This document shows positions 15,644 to 23,763 of a stretch of 25,766 nucleotides of DNA, one piece after another. Below the pieces are notes generated by a model, which was not told the origin of the DNA, did no database searches, and saw nothing but the letters and a program-made list of their open reading frames with translations. Position 1 is the first letter of the stretch. Every line of letters begins with the position of its first letter. A program made the translations under genes and the position numbers. The stretch is from Iamia sp052038315 (GTDB lineage Bacteria; Actinomycetota; Acidimicrobiia; Acidimicrobiales; Iamiaceae): positions 1-25,766 of the forward strand of contig JBQGCF010000002.1 in the NCBI GenBank assembly GCA_052038315.1. Direction: 5' to 3'.

Positions 15644-15658
15644 GCAACCGTTGGTTGC
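15644..15658. promoter_or_regulatory. Operator 1: GCAACC-GTT-GGTTGC
   Basis: This perfect inverted repeat with 6-bp arms lies at the predicted transcription start of the SRPBCC-ArsR-SRPBCC operon. A second copy with identical arms lies 45 bp away, which supports a regulator-binding site, most likely the ArsR protein's own. Confidence 0.65.
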
Positions 15659-15663
15659 ATGAG

Positions 15664-15692
15664 ACGATGCCACGGGTCCGACCGATGCGCAA
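15664..15692 (-). promoter_or_regulatory. Possible promoter of the SRPBCC-ArsR-SRPBCC operon
   Basis: TTGCGC (15692-15687) and CATCGT (15669-15664) are 17 bases apart on the minus strand. The -10 is weak. Operator 2 covers the -35 and operator 1 the start site, which is a repressing geometry. Confidence 0.35.
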
Positions 15693-15703
15693 CCCCTGGT
15701 TGC
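15689..15703. promoter_or_regulatory. Operator 2: GCAACC-CCT-GGTTGC
   Basis: The arms are identical to those of operator 1, centred 45 bp from it, or a little over four helical turns. It overlaps the proposed -35 of the minus-strand operon and lies about 50 bp upstream of the + strand gene at 15754, so it might affect both. Confidence 0.65.
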
Positions 15704-15738
15704 TCTTTTCTCCGTCACCACGGGCCGCCGGACGGGGC

Positions 15739-15744
15739 TACCTT
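15739..15744 (+). promoter_or_regulatory. Probable -10 box for a leaderless SnoaL-like transcript
   Basis: TACCTT fits TANNNT and ends 9 bases before ATG 15754. No ribosome binding site is present. Confidence 0.35.
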
Positions 15745-15753
15745 TCAGCGTGG

Positions 15754-16191
15754 ATGGCCACCCCCGACGACGACCTGCGCGCCCGGCGCCTGGCGGTGCT
15801 CGACGAGCACTTCCGGTCCGAGGTGGACAAGGAGTTCGACCGGACGATCGCCACCTTCGCCGGCCACCCCCGCTACGAGATCATCCCGACCGGGCAGGTC
15901 TACGACGGCGACGAGGAGGTCCTGGCCTACCACCGCGACCAGCGGACGGCGTTCCCCGACCAGCGCCACGAGAACGTCCGCCACCACGTCGCCGACGACA
16001 CGATCGTGTGCGAGTTCGACCTGCTCGGCACCAACCTCGGCCCGTTCTACGGCATGGCCCCGACGGGCCGCGCCTTCCGGGTGCCGGTCGTCGCCATCTT
16101 CTTCTTCGAGGGCGACCGCATCACCAACGAGCGCATCTACCTCGACACCGCCAGCCTGCTCGACCAGGTCGGCCTGTCCCGGCCGGGTTGA
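15754..16191 (+). CDS. SnoaL-like/ester cyclase-type NTF2-fold protein
   Basis: The 145-residue protein has the pattern of the SnoaL-like group: an N-terminal helix, GHPRYEIIPTGQVYDGDEEVLAYH, a VCEFDLLGTNLGPFYGMAPTG hairpin, then VAIFFFEGDRITNERIYLDTASLLDQVGL. Members are small alpha+beta-barrel proteins, often annotated as ester cyclases; the substrate is unknown here. ATG 15754 is chosen because it precedes the first helix and has a -10-like box at leaderless distance. The cyclase-domain gene begins 2 bases after its stop, suggesting one operon. Confidence 0.82.
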   Translation: MATPDDDLRARRLAVLDEHFRSEVDKEFDRTIATFAGHPRYEIIPTGQVYDGDEEVLAYHRDQRTAFPDQRHENVRHHVADDTIVCEFDLLGTNLGPFYGMAPTGRAFRVPVVAIFFFEGDRITNERIYLDTASLLDQVGLSRPG

Positions 16192-16193
16192 CG

Positions 16194-16805
16194 GTGGGCG
16201 TCTCCGGCGAGGACGAGGCGAACCGGGCCCGGTTCGGGCGGGGCACCGAGCGGCCCGAGGACCTGCCCCCGGCGGGCGGGCCCATCGCCGTCGACCGCAC
16301 CTTCGCCTTCGTCGACCTCTCGGGCTTCACCGCCTTCATCGAGGACGAGGGCGTGGCCGCCGCCGTCGAGATGCTCGCCCTGTTCCGCCTCGGCGCGGCC
16401 GAGGTGACGGCGCGCCGAGGCGTGCGGGTCGCCAAGTGGCTGGGCGACGGGGCCATGGTCGTCGGCGTCCAGGCCGGGCCGACCGTCGCCGCGGTGGCCG
16501 AGCTGATGGCCCGGGTCGGCGCCACCTCCCGTCTCCAGCTTCGGGCCGGCGTGGCCCGCGGCGGCGTGATCCTCTTCCAGGGCGACGACTACATCGGCCG
16601 GGCGGTCAACATCGCCGCCCGCCTGTGCGACGGCGCCGGCCCGAGCGAGATGCTGGCCACGCCCCGGGTGGCCGAGGACGCCCCCGACTGGGTGCGCCGC
16701 TTCGACACCCGCTCGGTGGAGCTGCGGGGCGTCGGCCTGCTCGACGGCGTGTGCGCCCTCGGCCTGGCCGAGGACGTGTCGCTGCCTCCGGTCCCGGCCG
16801 GCTGA
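16194..16805 (+). CDS. Class III adenylate/guanylate cyclase catalytic-domain protein
   Basis: This 203-residue protein is essentially one class III cyclase homology domain. Visible catalytic features are the first metal Asp in FVDLSGFT (about D41), Lys and the second metal Asp in KWLGDGAMVV (about K81 and D85), and the transition-state Asn and Arg in GRAVNIAARL (about N139 and R143). All key positions look intact, so activity is plausible. It would work as a homodimer making cAMP or a related product. No membrane or sensor domain is attached. The start is uncertain: GTG 16194 is used, while TTG 16188 would overlap the upstream stop. Confidence 0.85.
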   Translation: MGVSGEDEANRARFGRGTERPEDLPPAGGPIAVDRTFAFVDLSGFTAFIEDEGVAAAVEMLALFRLGAAEVTARRGVRVAKWLGDGAMVVGVQAGPTVAAVAELMARVGATSRLQLRAGVARGGVILFQGDDYIGRAVNIAARLCDGAGPSEMLATPRVAEDAPDWVRRFDTRSVELRGVGLLDGVCALGLAEDVSLPPVPAG

Positions 16806-16808
16806 GCC

Positions 16809-18059
16809 TCAGCCGACGACGACCACCTGGTCGGCGTAGGCGATGGCCAGCACGTGGTTGCCGGCCGCCATGCCCTGGTTCGACCGGGGAAGGCCGTCGA
16901 AGGTCCCGAGGGGCACGCGGTGGGTGACCTGCCCGGTGCCGACCGAGACACCGATCAGCTCGGCCGCGATCCCGTCCTCGGGCGGCGCCACCGGCCCGCC
17001 GACGACGGTGAAGGCGTTGCCGCTGGCCGCCAGGGCCGACATGTGGGGCCGGACCGGCTGCGTCGTCACCGTGCTGGTCAGCTCGGTGCGCCACCGGCGG
17101 GTCGCCCCGTCGACGGTCCAGTTCTCGATGCTCGACCCGGAGCCGAGCAGGAGCAGGTTGGAGGCGCCGGCGACCGGGAGGAAGCGGGCCTCGAAGGTGC
17201 GCAGCTGGTTCCCCGTGGCCCGGTCGAGGATGGCGCCGGTGCTCAGGTCGCCGTCCGTCTCGTTGACGTAGATGCGGTTGCCCCGGACGGTCCCCTCGGC
17301 CTGGCCGCCGCCGTAGCAGCCGCCGAGGTGGTGCCAGTTCTGGAACCCGCTCTGGCGGTCGGCGCTGTGGACCGAGCGGCAGATGCCGGGAAGGAAGACC
17401 TCGTCACCGGACACGAAGGGGCGCACCGAGCCGCCGATGAACATGTCGATGTACTCGGTCCAGAGCCGGTTGCCGGTCTGGCCGTCGTAGGCCTGGAGGG
17501 CGGCCTCGGTGTCGGCGTGGAGGGCGAGGTAGACGTCACCGTCGACCACGACCGGGGCCATCGACGAGGCGTAGCCGATCACTGGCCGGTCCCAGATCAC
17601 CGCACCGGTGCTCATGTTGATGGCGGTCAGTCCGGTGTCCTCCCCGAGGGCGAAGACCCGGGTGCTGCTGGCCCCGATGTGGAGCTCGCCGTCATGGCCG
17701 ACCAGCGTCTCCCACTCGACCTCGCCGGTGAGCCGGTCGAAGGCGATCACCCGGCTGGCCGTGTCGTCACCGGGCTCGAGCCCGCCGTTGCCGTAGGCCA
17801 CCGGCACGATCACCAGGTCGCCCTTGATCAGCGGCACGCCGACCCGGGGCTGGCCCACGTCGGCCGCCGTCCAGCGCCAGCGCACGCTCGGGGCCGCGGC
17901 GATGGTCGTGTTGGAGGCGCCGGTGCCGGCCGGACCGGCCTGCACGCTCAGCTGCTGGGTGCCGTCCGGGTAGGTCGGCAGGTCGCAGCCCGCCAACCCG
18001 GCCAGGGCCAGCACGACCCCCGCGACCCCTGCGACCCGCTTCATCCGCACCTTCTTCAT
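16809..18059 (-). CDS. Beta-propeller (PQQ-like repeat) lipoprotein, copy A
   Basis: The 416-residue protein begins with a basic n-region and a lipobox (LALAGLAGC), so it should be lipid-anchored outside the membrane. It then carries PQQ-like/WD-like blade repeats such as VIAFDRLTGEVEWETLVGHDG, INMSTGAVIWDRPV and LQAYDGQTGNRLWTEYI. The mature N-terminus CDLPTYPDGT is identical in the neighbouring copy, indicating a tandem duplication. No dehydrogenase active-site motif is seen, so it is more likely a binding or scaffold protein than a quinoprotein enzyme. ATG 18059 overlaps the upstream stop (ATGA); an internal ATG at 18044 is an alternative. It is the last gene of the nitrate-locus operon. 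Confidence 0.85.
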   Translation of the reverse strand: MKKVRMKRVAGVAGVVLALAGLAGCDLPTYPDGTQQLSVQAGPAGTGASNTTIAAAPSVRWRWTAADVGQPRVGVPLIKGDLVIVPVAYGNGGLEPGDDTASRVIAFDRLTGEVEWETLVGHDGELHIGASSTRVFALGEDTGLTAINMSTGAVIWDRPVIGYASSMAPVVVDGDVYLALHADTEAALQAYDGQTGNRLWTEYIDMFIGGSVRPFVSGDEVFLPGICRSVHSADRQSGFQNWHHLGGCYGGGQAEGTVRGNRIYVNETDGDLSTGAILDRATGNQLRTFEARFLPVAGASNLLLLGSGSSIENWTVDGATRRWRTELTSTVTTQPVRPHMSALAASGNAFTVVGGPVAPPEDGIAAELIGVSVGTGQVTHRVPLGTFDGLPRSNQGMAAGNHVLAIAYADQVVVVG

Positions 18060-19279
18060 CCGATCACCACCAGCTGCTCGTCGAACGGGACGGCCACGAT
18101 GTGCTCGGCCGCGGCCAGGCCGACCTGGAACATGTGCAGGTCGATGGCGAAGTCGCCCAGCGGGATGCGGTGGGTGACCTTCCCGTCGACCAGCGAGACG
18201 CCGACCAGCTCGGCGTCCTCGCCCCGGTTCTGGGCCTGGTAGGGCCCGTCGAGGACGGTGAAGACGGTCTGGCTGACCGCCAGCGGCTCTCGGGTGACGC
18301 CCTGGTCGCCGAAGTCGTTGCGCCACCGCACCCGGGCGCCGTCGATCGTGCGGTTCTCCAGCCCACCGCCGGGCCCGGCCACCAGCATGTTGCCGGTGCC
18401 GACCACCGGGATGTAGCGGGCCTCGAAGCCGCCCCGGACGGCGCCGGTGGCCAGGTCGAGCATGGTGATGTCGTCGACGTTGCCGCCACCGCCGCCGCCG
18501 ACGTACATGCGGCCGTTGCGGATCACGCCGGTGGCGTCGCCGCCACCGTGGCAGGTGCCCTCCTGGTGCCAGACGACCTTCCCGTCGCCGGCCCGGGCCG
18601 CCTCGGCCGAGCCGCAGACGCCGGGCAGGTAGACGACGTCGCCGGAGAGGACGAGCCGGGCCATGCCGCCGCTGATCTCCTCGACCACCCGGGTCCACAG
18701 GACCTCGCCTGTGGCGGCGTCGAGGGCGGTCAGCTCGGCCGAGCCGAAGCCGTGGTGCTCGACGAACAGCCGGCCCCCGCCGTACACCCCCGGGTAGCGG
18801 CTGCCCCCCTCCGTCGGGGCGGTCCAGCGCACCGCACCGGTGGCCAGGTCGAGGGCGGTGACCCCCGAGCTCGTCCCCTGGGCGAACACCGTGGTCGAGC
18901 TGGCCGTCACGGTGAGCGAGTCGTCGTGACCGACGAGCGCCTCCCACACCTGCTCGCCGGTGAGCCGGTCGAGGGCGACGACCCGGCTGGCGTTGGCGTC
19001 GGTCTCGCTGCCCCTCGTGACGAGGTAGGCGGCGGGCACGACGACCAGGTCGCCGCTGATCACCGGCGTGCCCACCGCACCGTAGGGGGCGTCGTCGGCG
19101 ACGTAGCGCCAGCGCTCCTTCGCATCGGCGGCGATGGTGGTGCTGCTGACCCCGGTGCCGGCCGGCCCGGCCTGGGCGGCCAGGGCCCGGGTCCCGTCGG
19201 GGTAGGTCGGCAGGTCGCACCCGGCGACCAGCCCCACGAGCACGACGAACAACCCCGCAACCCCACCGATCCGCCTCAT
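18056..19279 (-). CDS. Beta-propeller (PQQ-like repeat) lipoprotein, copy B
   Basis: This 407-residue protein has a signal peptide and lipobox (VGLVAGC) followed by CDLPTYPDGT, as in copy A. The blade repeats include VVALDRLTGEQVWEALVGHD, LDLATGAVRWTAP, LDAATGEVLWTRVV and LDLATGAVRGGF. It diverges from copy A through most blades while keeping the overall plan. Its role may be to bind a partner or ligand at the cell surface; nothing identifies it. ATG 19279 overlaps the DedA stop and its own stop overlaps copy A, both as ATGA, so the three are translationally coupled. Confidence 0.85.
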   Translation of the reverse strand: MRRIGGVAGLFVVLVGLVAGCDLPTYPDGTRALAAQAGPAGTGVSSTTIAADAKERWRYVADDAPYGAVGTPVISGDLVVVPAAYLVTRGSETDANASRVVALDRLTGEQVWEALVGHDDSLTVTASSTTVFAQGTSSGVTALDLATGAVRWTAPTEGGSRYPGVYGGGRLFVEHHGFGSAELTALDAATGEVLWTRVVEEISGGMARLVLSGDVVYLPGVCGSAEAARAGDGKVVWHQEGTCHGGGDATGVIRNGRMYVGGGGGGNVDDITMLDLATGAVRGGFEARYIPVVGTGNMLVAGPGGGLENRTIDGARVRWRNDFGDQGVTREPLAVSQTVFTVLDGPYQAQNRGEDAELVGVSLVDGKVTHRIPLGDFAIDLHMFQVGLAAAEHIVAVPFDEQLVVIG

Positions 19280-19941
19280 GCCGCGGGACGGTACTCCTGG
19301 GGGGTGTCGACCACCAGCGGTTCGGGTGGGTTCACCCCTTCGGGGGAGGGCACGGTCCGGTGCCGGTGCACCACCTCGACGATCCCGGCCAGCACCAGCG
19401 AGACGCCGATCCCGACGGCGATGCCGGCGAGGGGCTGGTCCTCGAAGGCCCGGCCGCCGAGGTAGCCGATCAGGGCGCTGGTCGTGGCCCAGGTCGCCCC
19501 GGCCACGGCGGTGACGGCGGTGAAGGTCCGCAACCGGAGGCGGGCCGAGCCGGCGGCGAGGGTCGTGGCGGTCCGGCCACCGGGAACGTAGCGGCTGACG
19601 ATCAGCAGCGACGGGCCGCGCCGCCGGAGGAGGGCCTGGGCCCCCTCCAGGGCGCGCCGCCGGCGGGTGCGGCGGGCGCTCGGCCGCTGCGGGCGGCCGG
19701 CCAGGGCCCGGCCGAGGAGGTAGGAGAGGTGGTCGCCGGCCAGCGCCCCCAGCCCGCCGGAGGCGATGACGAGGGCCAGGTCGGCGTCGCCGGTGGCGGC
19801 CACCACGCCGACGGAGATGACGGCGCTCTCGCTGGGGACGGCCGGGAAGACGCCGTCGACGGCGGCCAGGGCGAAGAGCCCCAGGTACACCCAGGGGCCG
19901 GCCATCGACCCCTCGGCCAGGTGTGCTGCCCACTCGAACAT
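19276..19941 (-). CDS. DedA-family (SNARE-associated/VTT) membrane protein
   Basis: This 221-residue protein has about five hydrophobic segments and the DedA signatures: the acidic FPAVPSES near the N-terminus, GDHLSYLLGR, and the arginine motif in ISRYVPGGRTATTLAAG. DedA proteins support membrane homeostasis; several move lipid carriers such as undecaprenyl phosphate. ATG 19941 is used, but a GTG at 19956, 4 bases after the nitrate reductase stop, is equally possible, and neither has a clear ribosome binding site. The tail is a proline-rich cytoplasmic extension. Its place between nitrate reductase and the lipoproteins is unusual and may be simple operon hitch-hiking. Confidence 0.87.
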   Translation of the reverse strand: MFEWAAHLAEGSMAGPWVYLGLFALAAVDGVFPAVPSESAVISVGVVAATGDADLALVIASGGLGALAGDHLSYLLGRALAGRPQRPSARRTRRRRALEGAQALLRRRGPSLLIVSRYVPGGRTATTLAAGSARLRLRTFTAVTAVAGATWATTSALIGYLGGRAFEDQPLAGIAVGIGVSLVLAGIVEVVHRHRTVPSPEGVNPPEPLVVDTPQEYRPAA

Positions 19942-19960
19942 GCGAGCAGCGTGCACCCGG

Positions 19961-22171
19961 TCACTGGGAGGCGACTTGAGGCCCGCTTGGAACGTCCCAC
20001 GGCTCGGGCCGGCGGACCTCGACGGCCGCGTGCTTGTAGCCGGGCTGGCGGGAGTGGGGGTCGAAGGCCGGGAAGGTGAGCGTGTTGACCAGCGGGTGGT
20101 GCATGGGCAGGAACACCTGCCCGACGGCGACCGTCGGCGTGACCTGGGCCCGGGCCCGCACCGAGCCCCGGGCCGACTCGACCACCACCGGGTCGCCGGG
20201 CCCGATCGAGCGGGCGGCGGCGTCGTCGGGGTGGATGTCGACCCACAGCCCCTCGGGGGCGAGGGCCCGCAGGGTGGCCGACTTCCCCGTCCGGGTCTCG
20301 GTGTGCCACTGGCTGGCCGAGCCCCGTCCGGTCAGCAGGACGAGGGGGTGCTTCCGGCTCGTCCGCTCGGGCGGGGGCACCGGGTCGTCGACCACGAAGC
20401 GGGCCCGCCCGTCCGGGGTGAAGAACCGCCCGTCCTCGAAGAGCCGGCGCTCGGTGGCCAGAGGCTCGTCGGTGGCGGCGGCCCCGGCCGGGAGGGGCCA
20501 CTGGGCGGTGCCGGTGGCGACGTGCTCGTAGCCGGCGACGCCGGTGATGTCGCAGGGCCGGCCGGCCGACAGCTCCTGGAGGATCCCGAAGGTCGCCTCC
20601 GGGTCGGTCCACCGCCGGAACAGGTCGCCGCAACCCCACGCCTCGGCCACCGCCTTGAAGATCCAGAAGTCGGCCAGGGCCTGGCCCGGCGCCGGGGACA
20701 CCCGCTGCACCAGCCCGAGTCGCCGCTCGCTGTTGATGAACGTCCCGTCCTTCTCGCCCCACCCGGCGGCGGGGAGGACGATGTCGGCTAGCTGCGCCGT
20801 CTCGGTCGTGGCGTACATGTCCTGCACGACGAGGAGGTCGAGCCGGCCGAGCAGCTCGCGCAGCTCCGAGTGGTTGATCCACGAGTGGGCGCCGTTGGTG
20901 GCGACGACCCACAGGCTGCGGATCCGCCCGGTGTGGATGCCCTCGACGATGCGGTCGTAGCTGAGGCTGGGCCCGTCGGGGATGCGGGCCTCGTCGATCC
21001 CGAGGATCGTGGCCACCTCGGCGCGGTGCTCGGGGACGGTGAAGTCGCGCCCGCCGAGGAGCGACGTGGTGTTGGAGAACAGCCGCGACCCCATGGCGTT
21101 GCACTGGCCGGTGATCGAGCTGGCGCCGGTGCCGGGCCGGCCGATGCTCCCGGTCACCAGGGCCAGGTCGATCAGGGCCTGGGCGGTGCGCACGCCCTGG
21201 TGGCTCTGGTTGACGCCCATCGTCCACCAGAACGAGACGGCCCGGCCGGCCTGGACCACGTCGGCCCACCGCTCCAGCCGGTCGACCGGGACGCCGGTGT
21301 CGGCCTCGACCCGCTCGGGGGTGAAGGGGGCGACGTGGGCGGCGAAGGCCTCGAAGCCCGTCGTGTGCTCGGCCACGAAGCGGCGGTCGACCGCGCCCCG
21401 CCGGATCAGCTCGGCGGCCAGCCCGTAGAGCAGGGCCAGGTCGGTCTTGGGCCGGGGGGCGACGTGGAGGGTCGCCCGGGCCGCGGTCTCGGTGCGGCGG
21501 GGGTCGACGACGATGATCTCGGGGTCGTGGGGGTTGCGGGTGATGCGGTCCCAGAGGATCGGGTGGGCCACGCACAGGTTCGAGCCGACGAGGACGATGA
21601 CGTCGGACTCCTCCAGGTCGGCGTAGGTGTAGGGCGGGGCGTCGAAGCCGAAGGACTCCTTGTAGGCCACCACCGCGCTGGCCATGCACTGGCGGGTGTT
21701 GCCGTCGCCGTGGCGCATGCCCATCCCGAACTTGGCCAGGGCGCCGAGCAGGGCCATCTCCTCGGTCGGGATCTGCCCGGTCGACAGGAAGGCGGCCGAC
21801 TCGGGCCCGTGCTCGGCCTGGCTCGCCCGCATGCGGGTCACGAAGGTGTCGAGCGCGGTGCTCCAGTCGGTCGGGACCAGCCGGCCCCGGCCGTCGCGCA
21901 CCAGCGGCGTGGTGGCCCGGTCGGCGGCGGCCAGCGGTGTCAGCGCCTCCCAGCCCTTGGGGCAGGCCCCGCCCCGGTTGACCGGGTGGCCCTCGCTCGG
22001 GGTCAGGCCGACGGCGCGCCCGTCGCGCAGGTGGACGTCGAGCCCGCAGCCGGTCGAGCAGAAGCCGCACACCAGCCGGGTCGTGGCCGTCGGCACCCGG
22101 TCGGCCGGCAGCTGGCCCAGCCCGAGCGGCGCCGGCTCCCGGGCCAGCAGGTCGGTCAGCCGGCCGCTCAT
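19961..22171 (-). CDS. nasA: Molybdopterin assimilatory nitrate reductase, catalytic subunit
   Basis: The 736-residue protein binds one [4Fe-4S] cluster through C35, C38, C42 and C70 (CGFCSTGC and GGACPKGW). The GDGNTRQCMAS motif supplies the molybdenum ligand, Cys162, as in Nas/Nap-type enzymes. Later features are the MGVNQSHQG and GRPGTGASSITGQCNAMG cofactor-binding stretches and the C-terminal domain with MHHPLVNTLTFP and PGYKHAAVEV. It reduces nitrate to nitrite. No twin-arginine signal is present, so it acts in the cytoplasm. It starts in an ATGA overlap with the ferredoxin/anchor gene, its likely electron donor, and lies in one operon with a nitrate porter. A formate dehydrogenase is less likely given the cysteine context and neighbours. 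Confidence 0.9.
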   Translation of the reverse strand: MSGRLTDLLAREPAPLGLGQLPADRVPTATTRLVCGFCSTGCGLDVHLRDGRAVGLTPSEGHPVNRGGACPKGWEALTPLAAADRATTPLVRDGRGRLVPTDWSTALDTFVTRMRASQAEHGPESAAFLSTGQIPTEEMALLGALAKFGMGMRHGDGNTRQCMASAVVAYKESFGFDAPPYTYADLEESDVIVLVGSNLCVAHPILWDRITRNPHDPEIIVVDPRRTETAARATLHVAPRPKTDLALLYGLAAELIRRGAVDRRFVAEHTTGFEAFAAHVAPFTPERVEADTGVPVDRLERWADVVQAGRAVSFWWTMGVNQSHQGVRTAQALIDLALVTGSIGRPGTGASSITGQCNAMGSRLFSNTTSLLGGRDFTVPEHRAEVATILGIDEARIPDGPSLSYDRIVEGIHTGRIRSLWVVATNGAHSWINHSELRELLGRLDLLVVQDMYATTETAQLADIVLPAAGWGEKDGTFINSERRLGLVQRVSPAPGQALADFWIFKAVAEAWGCGDLFRRWTDPEATFGILQELSAGRPCDITGVAGYEHVATGTAQWPLPAGAAATDEPLATERRLFEDGRFFTPDGRARFVVDDPVPPPERTSRKHPLVLLTGRGSASQWHTETRTGKSATLRALAPEGLWVDIHPDDAAARSIGPGDPVVVESARGSVRARAQVTPTVAVGQVFLPMHHPLVNTLTFPAFDPHSRQPGYKHAAVEVRRPEPWDVPSGPQVASQ

Positions 22172-23763
22172 CGGGGCGACCCGGGCATGCGGGGGGCGAC
22201 CGAGGCGAGGAAGAAGAGGCGCCGGTCCTGGTGCTCGCCGACGAGGACGACGAGCCCGGCGACGACGAGGACGATGCCGCTCTCCCCCGGTGCCAGGGCG
22301 GCGCCGACGAGGAGCAGGGCGGTCACGCCGGCCGCGGCCAGCCGGAGGAGGTGGCGGTCGCGCAGGTCGTGGGTGAGCAGCCGGGCGGTGGCGGCCAGGT
22401 CGGGACCCCGGTTGCGGCGCCACAGCGGGACGAGCGGACCGAGCACCGACAGGGCCAGGCCGACGCCGGCCAGGGCGAGCATCCCGGGCACGACCCGGCG
22501 GGCCGCGACCGGGTCGGCCAGGGCCAGCACCGCCGCGCTCCCGCACGCCCCGCCGAGGAGGGCGGTGCCGCCGAAGCGGGCCAGGCTCGTGGGCAGCCGC
22601 CACCACCGGCGGCCGGTCACGGCGTAGAGCTGGGCCGAGCACAGGACGCCGGCGATGCCACCGGCCACGCCCAGCGCGCCGAGGGCCGTCTCGACCCCGG
22701 CCGGGGCGCCGACGACCGCGGCGGCGAAGCGCCCGGCGCCACCGATGGCGAAGGCCCCGAAGGCGACGATCTCCCGGCTCAGCCACGAGCGGCGCAGCCC
22801 GAGCACCGCCCGCCAGGCGAGCGACGGCCGGCCCAGGTGCAGGGTCGAGGCGGCCAGGGCGACCAGCCCGGTGGCCAACCCGGCGACCCCGAGGGCGTCG
22901 GCCCCGGCGTGGCCCACGCCCCGGGCGATCCACCCCGAGGCGACCGTCATCCCCACCGCCACCTGGGTCAGCACGAGCATCAGGGCCAGCGGGGCGTGGC
23001 CGGCCGACGGGTGGATCGACGAGCGGTCGGCGGCGACCCACGACGCGGGCACCGGGTCGCTCGTCCGGTACCGGGTCGCCGGCACGGTCAGGCGCGACTC
23101 GGGGGCCGACGGGACCAGCCGCACCGGGTCGGCGACCCGGACCGAGGCGACCAGCTCCCCCACGTCGACCAGGCCGATGGTGATGGCGCCCTGCGGGCAG
23201 CCCTGGACGCACGCCGGGGCCTCGCCCTCGGCCAGCCGGTCGGCGCACATGTCGCACTTGCGGACGATGCCGAGCGACGGCTGGTAGCTCGGCACGTCGT
23301 AGGGGCAGGTCAGCGTGCAGTAGCTGCACCCGATGCAGCTGTCGTCGAGGTGGCGGACGATCCCGGTGACCGGGTCCTTCTCGTAGGCGGCCGCCGGGCA
23401 GCCCTCCAGGCACGCCGGCTCGACGCAGTGGTGGCAGGCGCTCGTCACCGTCACCGAGCCCCGGGCGTCACCGACCCCGTCGGCCCCGGCGTGCAGGGCC
23501 CCGACCCGCCGCCACGCCTCCCCGTCCTCCAGGCCGTTGAGGTTGTGGCAGGCGGCCACGCAGGCCTTGCAGCCGGTGCAGGCGTCGAGGTCGACCTCGC
23601 ACCCGTACTGCTGGCCCGGACCGGGCGGGCTCGCCGGCAGCCGGTCCCGGTACCGAGCCACGCCGAGAGCACCGCTCTCGTGCTGCTGGGCGAACCTCTC
23701 GACAGCACTGAGGTCCTGCTGCCGGACGAGCCACTCGTCGATCGGGGTCAGCAGGTCGGTCAC
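22168..23763 (-). CDS. Fused four-cluster ferredoxin and DmsC-like membrane anchor
   Basis: This 531-residue protein joins two normally separate oxidoreductase subunits. Residues 1-240 are a DmsB/NrfC-like module with 16 cysteines for four [4Fe-4S] clusters: CTGCKACVAAC (62-72), CHHCVEPACLEGC (110-122), CIGCSYCTLTC (143-153) and KCDMC followed by ACVQGC (169-189). Residues from about 245 to 531 are a DmsC-type anchor with about eight hydrophobic helices and the LHLGRPSLAWRAVLGLRRSWLSRE signature stretch (about 300-325). It would carry electrons, probably from the quinol pool, to the adjacent nitrate reductase. The start is the GTG of a GTGA overlap with the porter gene. The fusion is seen directly; the electron path is inferred. 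Confidence 0.87.
   Translation of the reverse strand: MTDLLTPIDEWLVRQQDLSAVERFAQQHESGALGVARYRDRLPASPPGPGQQYGCEVDLDACTGCKACVAACHNLNGLEDGEAWRRVGALHAGADGVGDARGSVTVTSACHHCVEPACLEGCPAAAYEKDPVTGIVRHLDDSCIGCSYCTLTCPYDVPSYQPSLGIVRKCDMCADRLAEGEAPACVQGCPQGAITIGLVDVGELVASVRVADPVRLVPSAPESRLTVPATRYRTSDPVPASWVAADRSSIHPSAGHAPLALMLVLTQVAVGMTVASGWIARGVGHAGADALGVAGLATGLVALAASTLHLGRPSLAWRAVLGLRRSWLSREIVAFGAFAIGGAGRFAAAVVGAPAGVETALGALGVAGGIAGVLCSAQLYAVTGRRWWRLPTSLARFGGTALLGGACGSAAVLALADPVAARRVVPGMLALAGVGLALSVLGPLVPLWRRNRGPDLAATARLLTHDLRDRHLLRLAAAGVTALLLVGAALAPGESGIVLVVAGLVVLVGEHQDRRLFFLASVAPRMPGSPR

Noticed and set aside
15631..15721. Longer N-terminus for the first SRPBCC protein
   Set aside because: The extension would translate through both operators, and a good AAAGGGA ribosome site lies directly before ATG 15631.
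16809..19279. Propeller lipoproteins as PQQ-dependent dehydrogenases
   Set aside because: They are short (407 and 416 residues), lipid-anchored, and lack recognisable quinoprotein active-site and cytochrome motifs.
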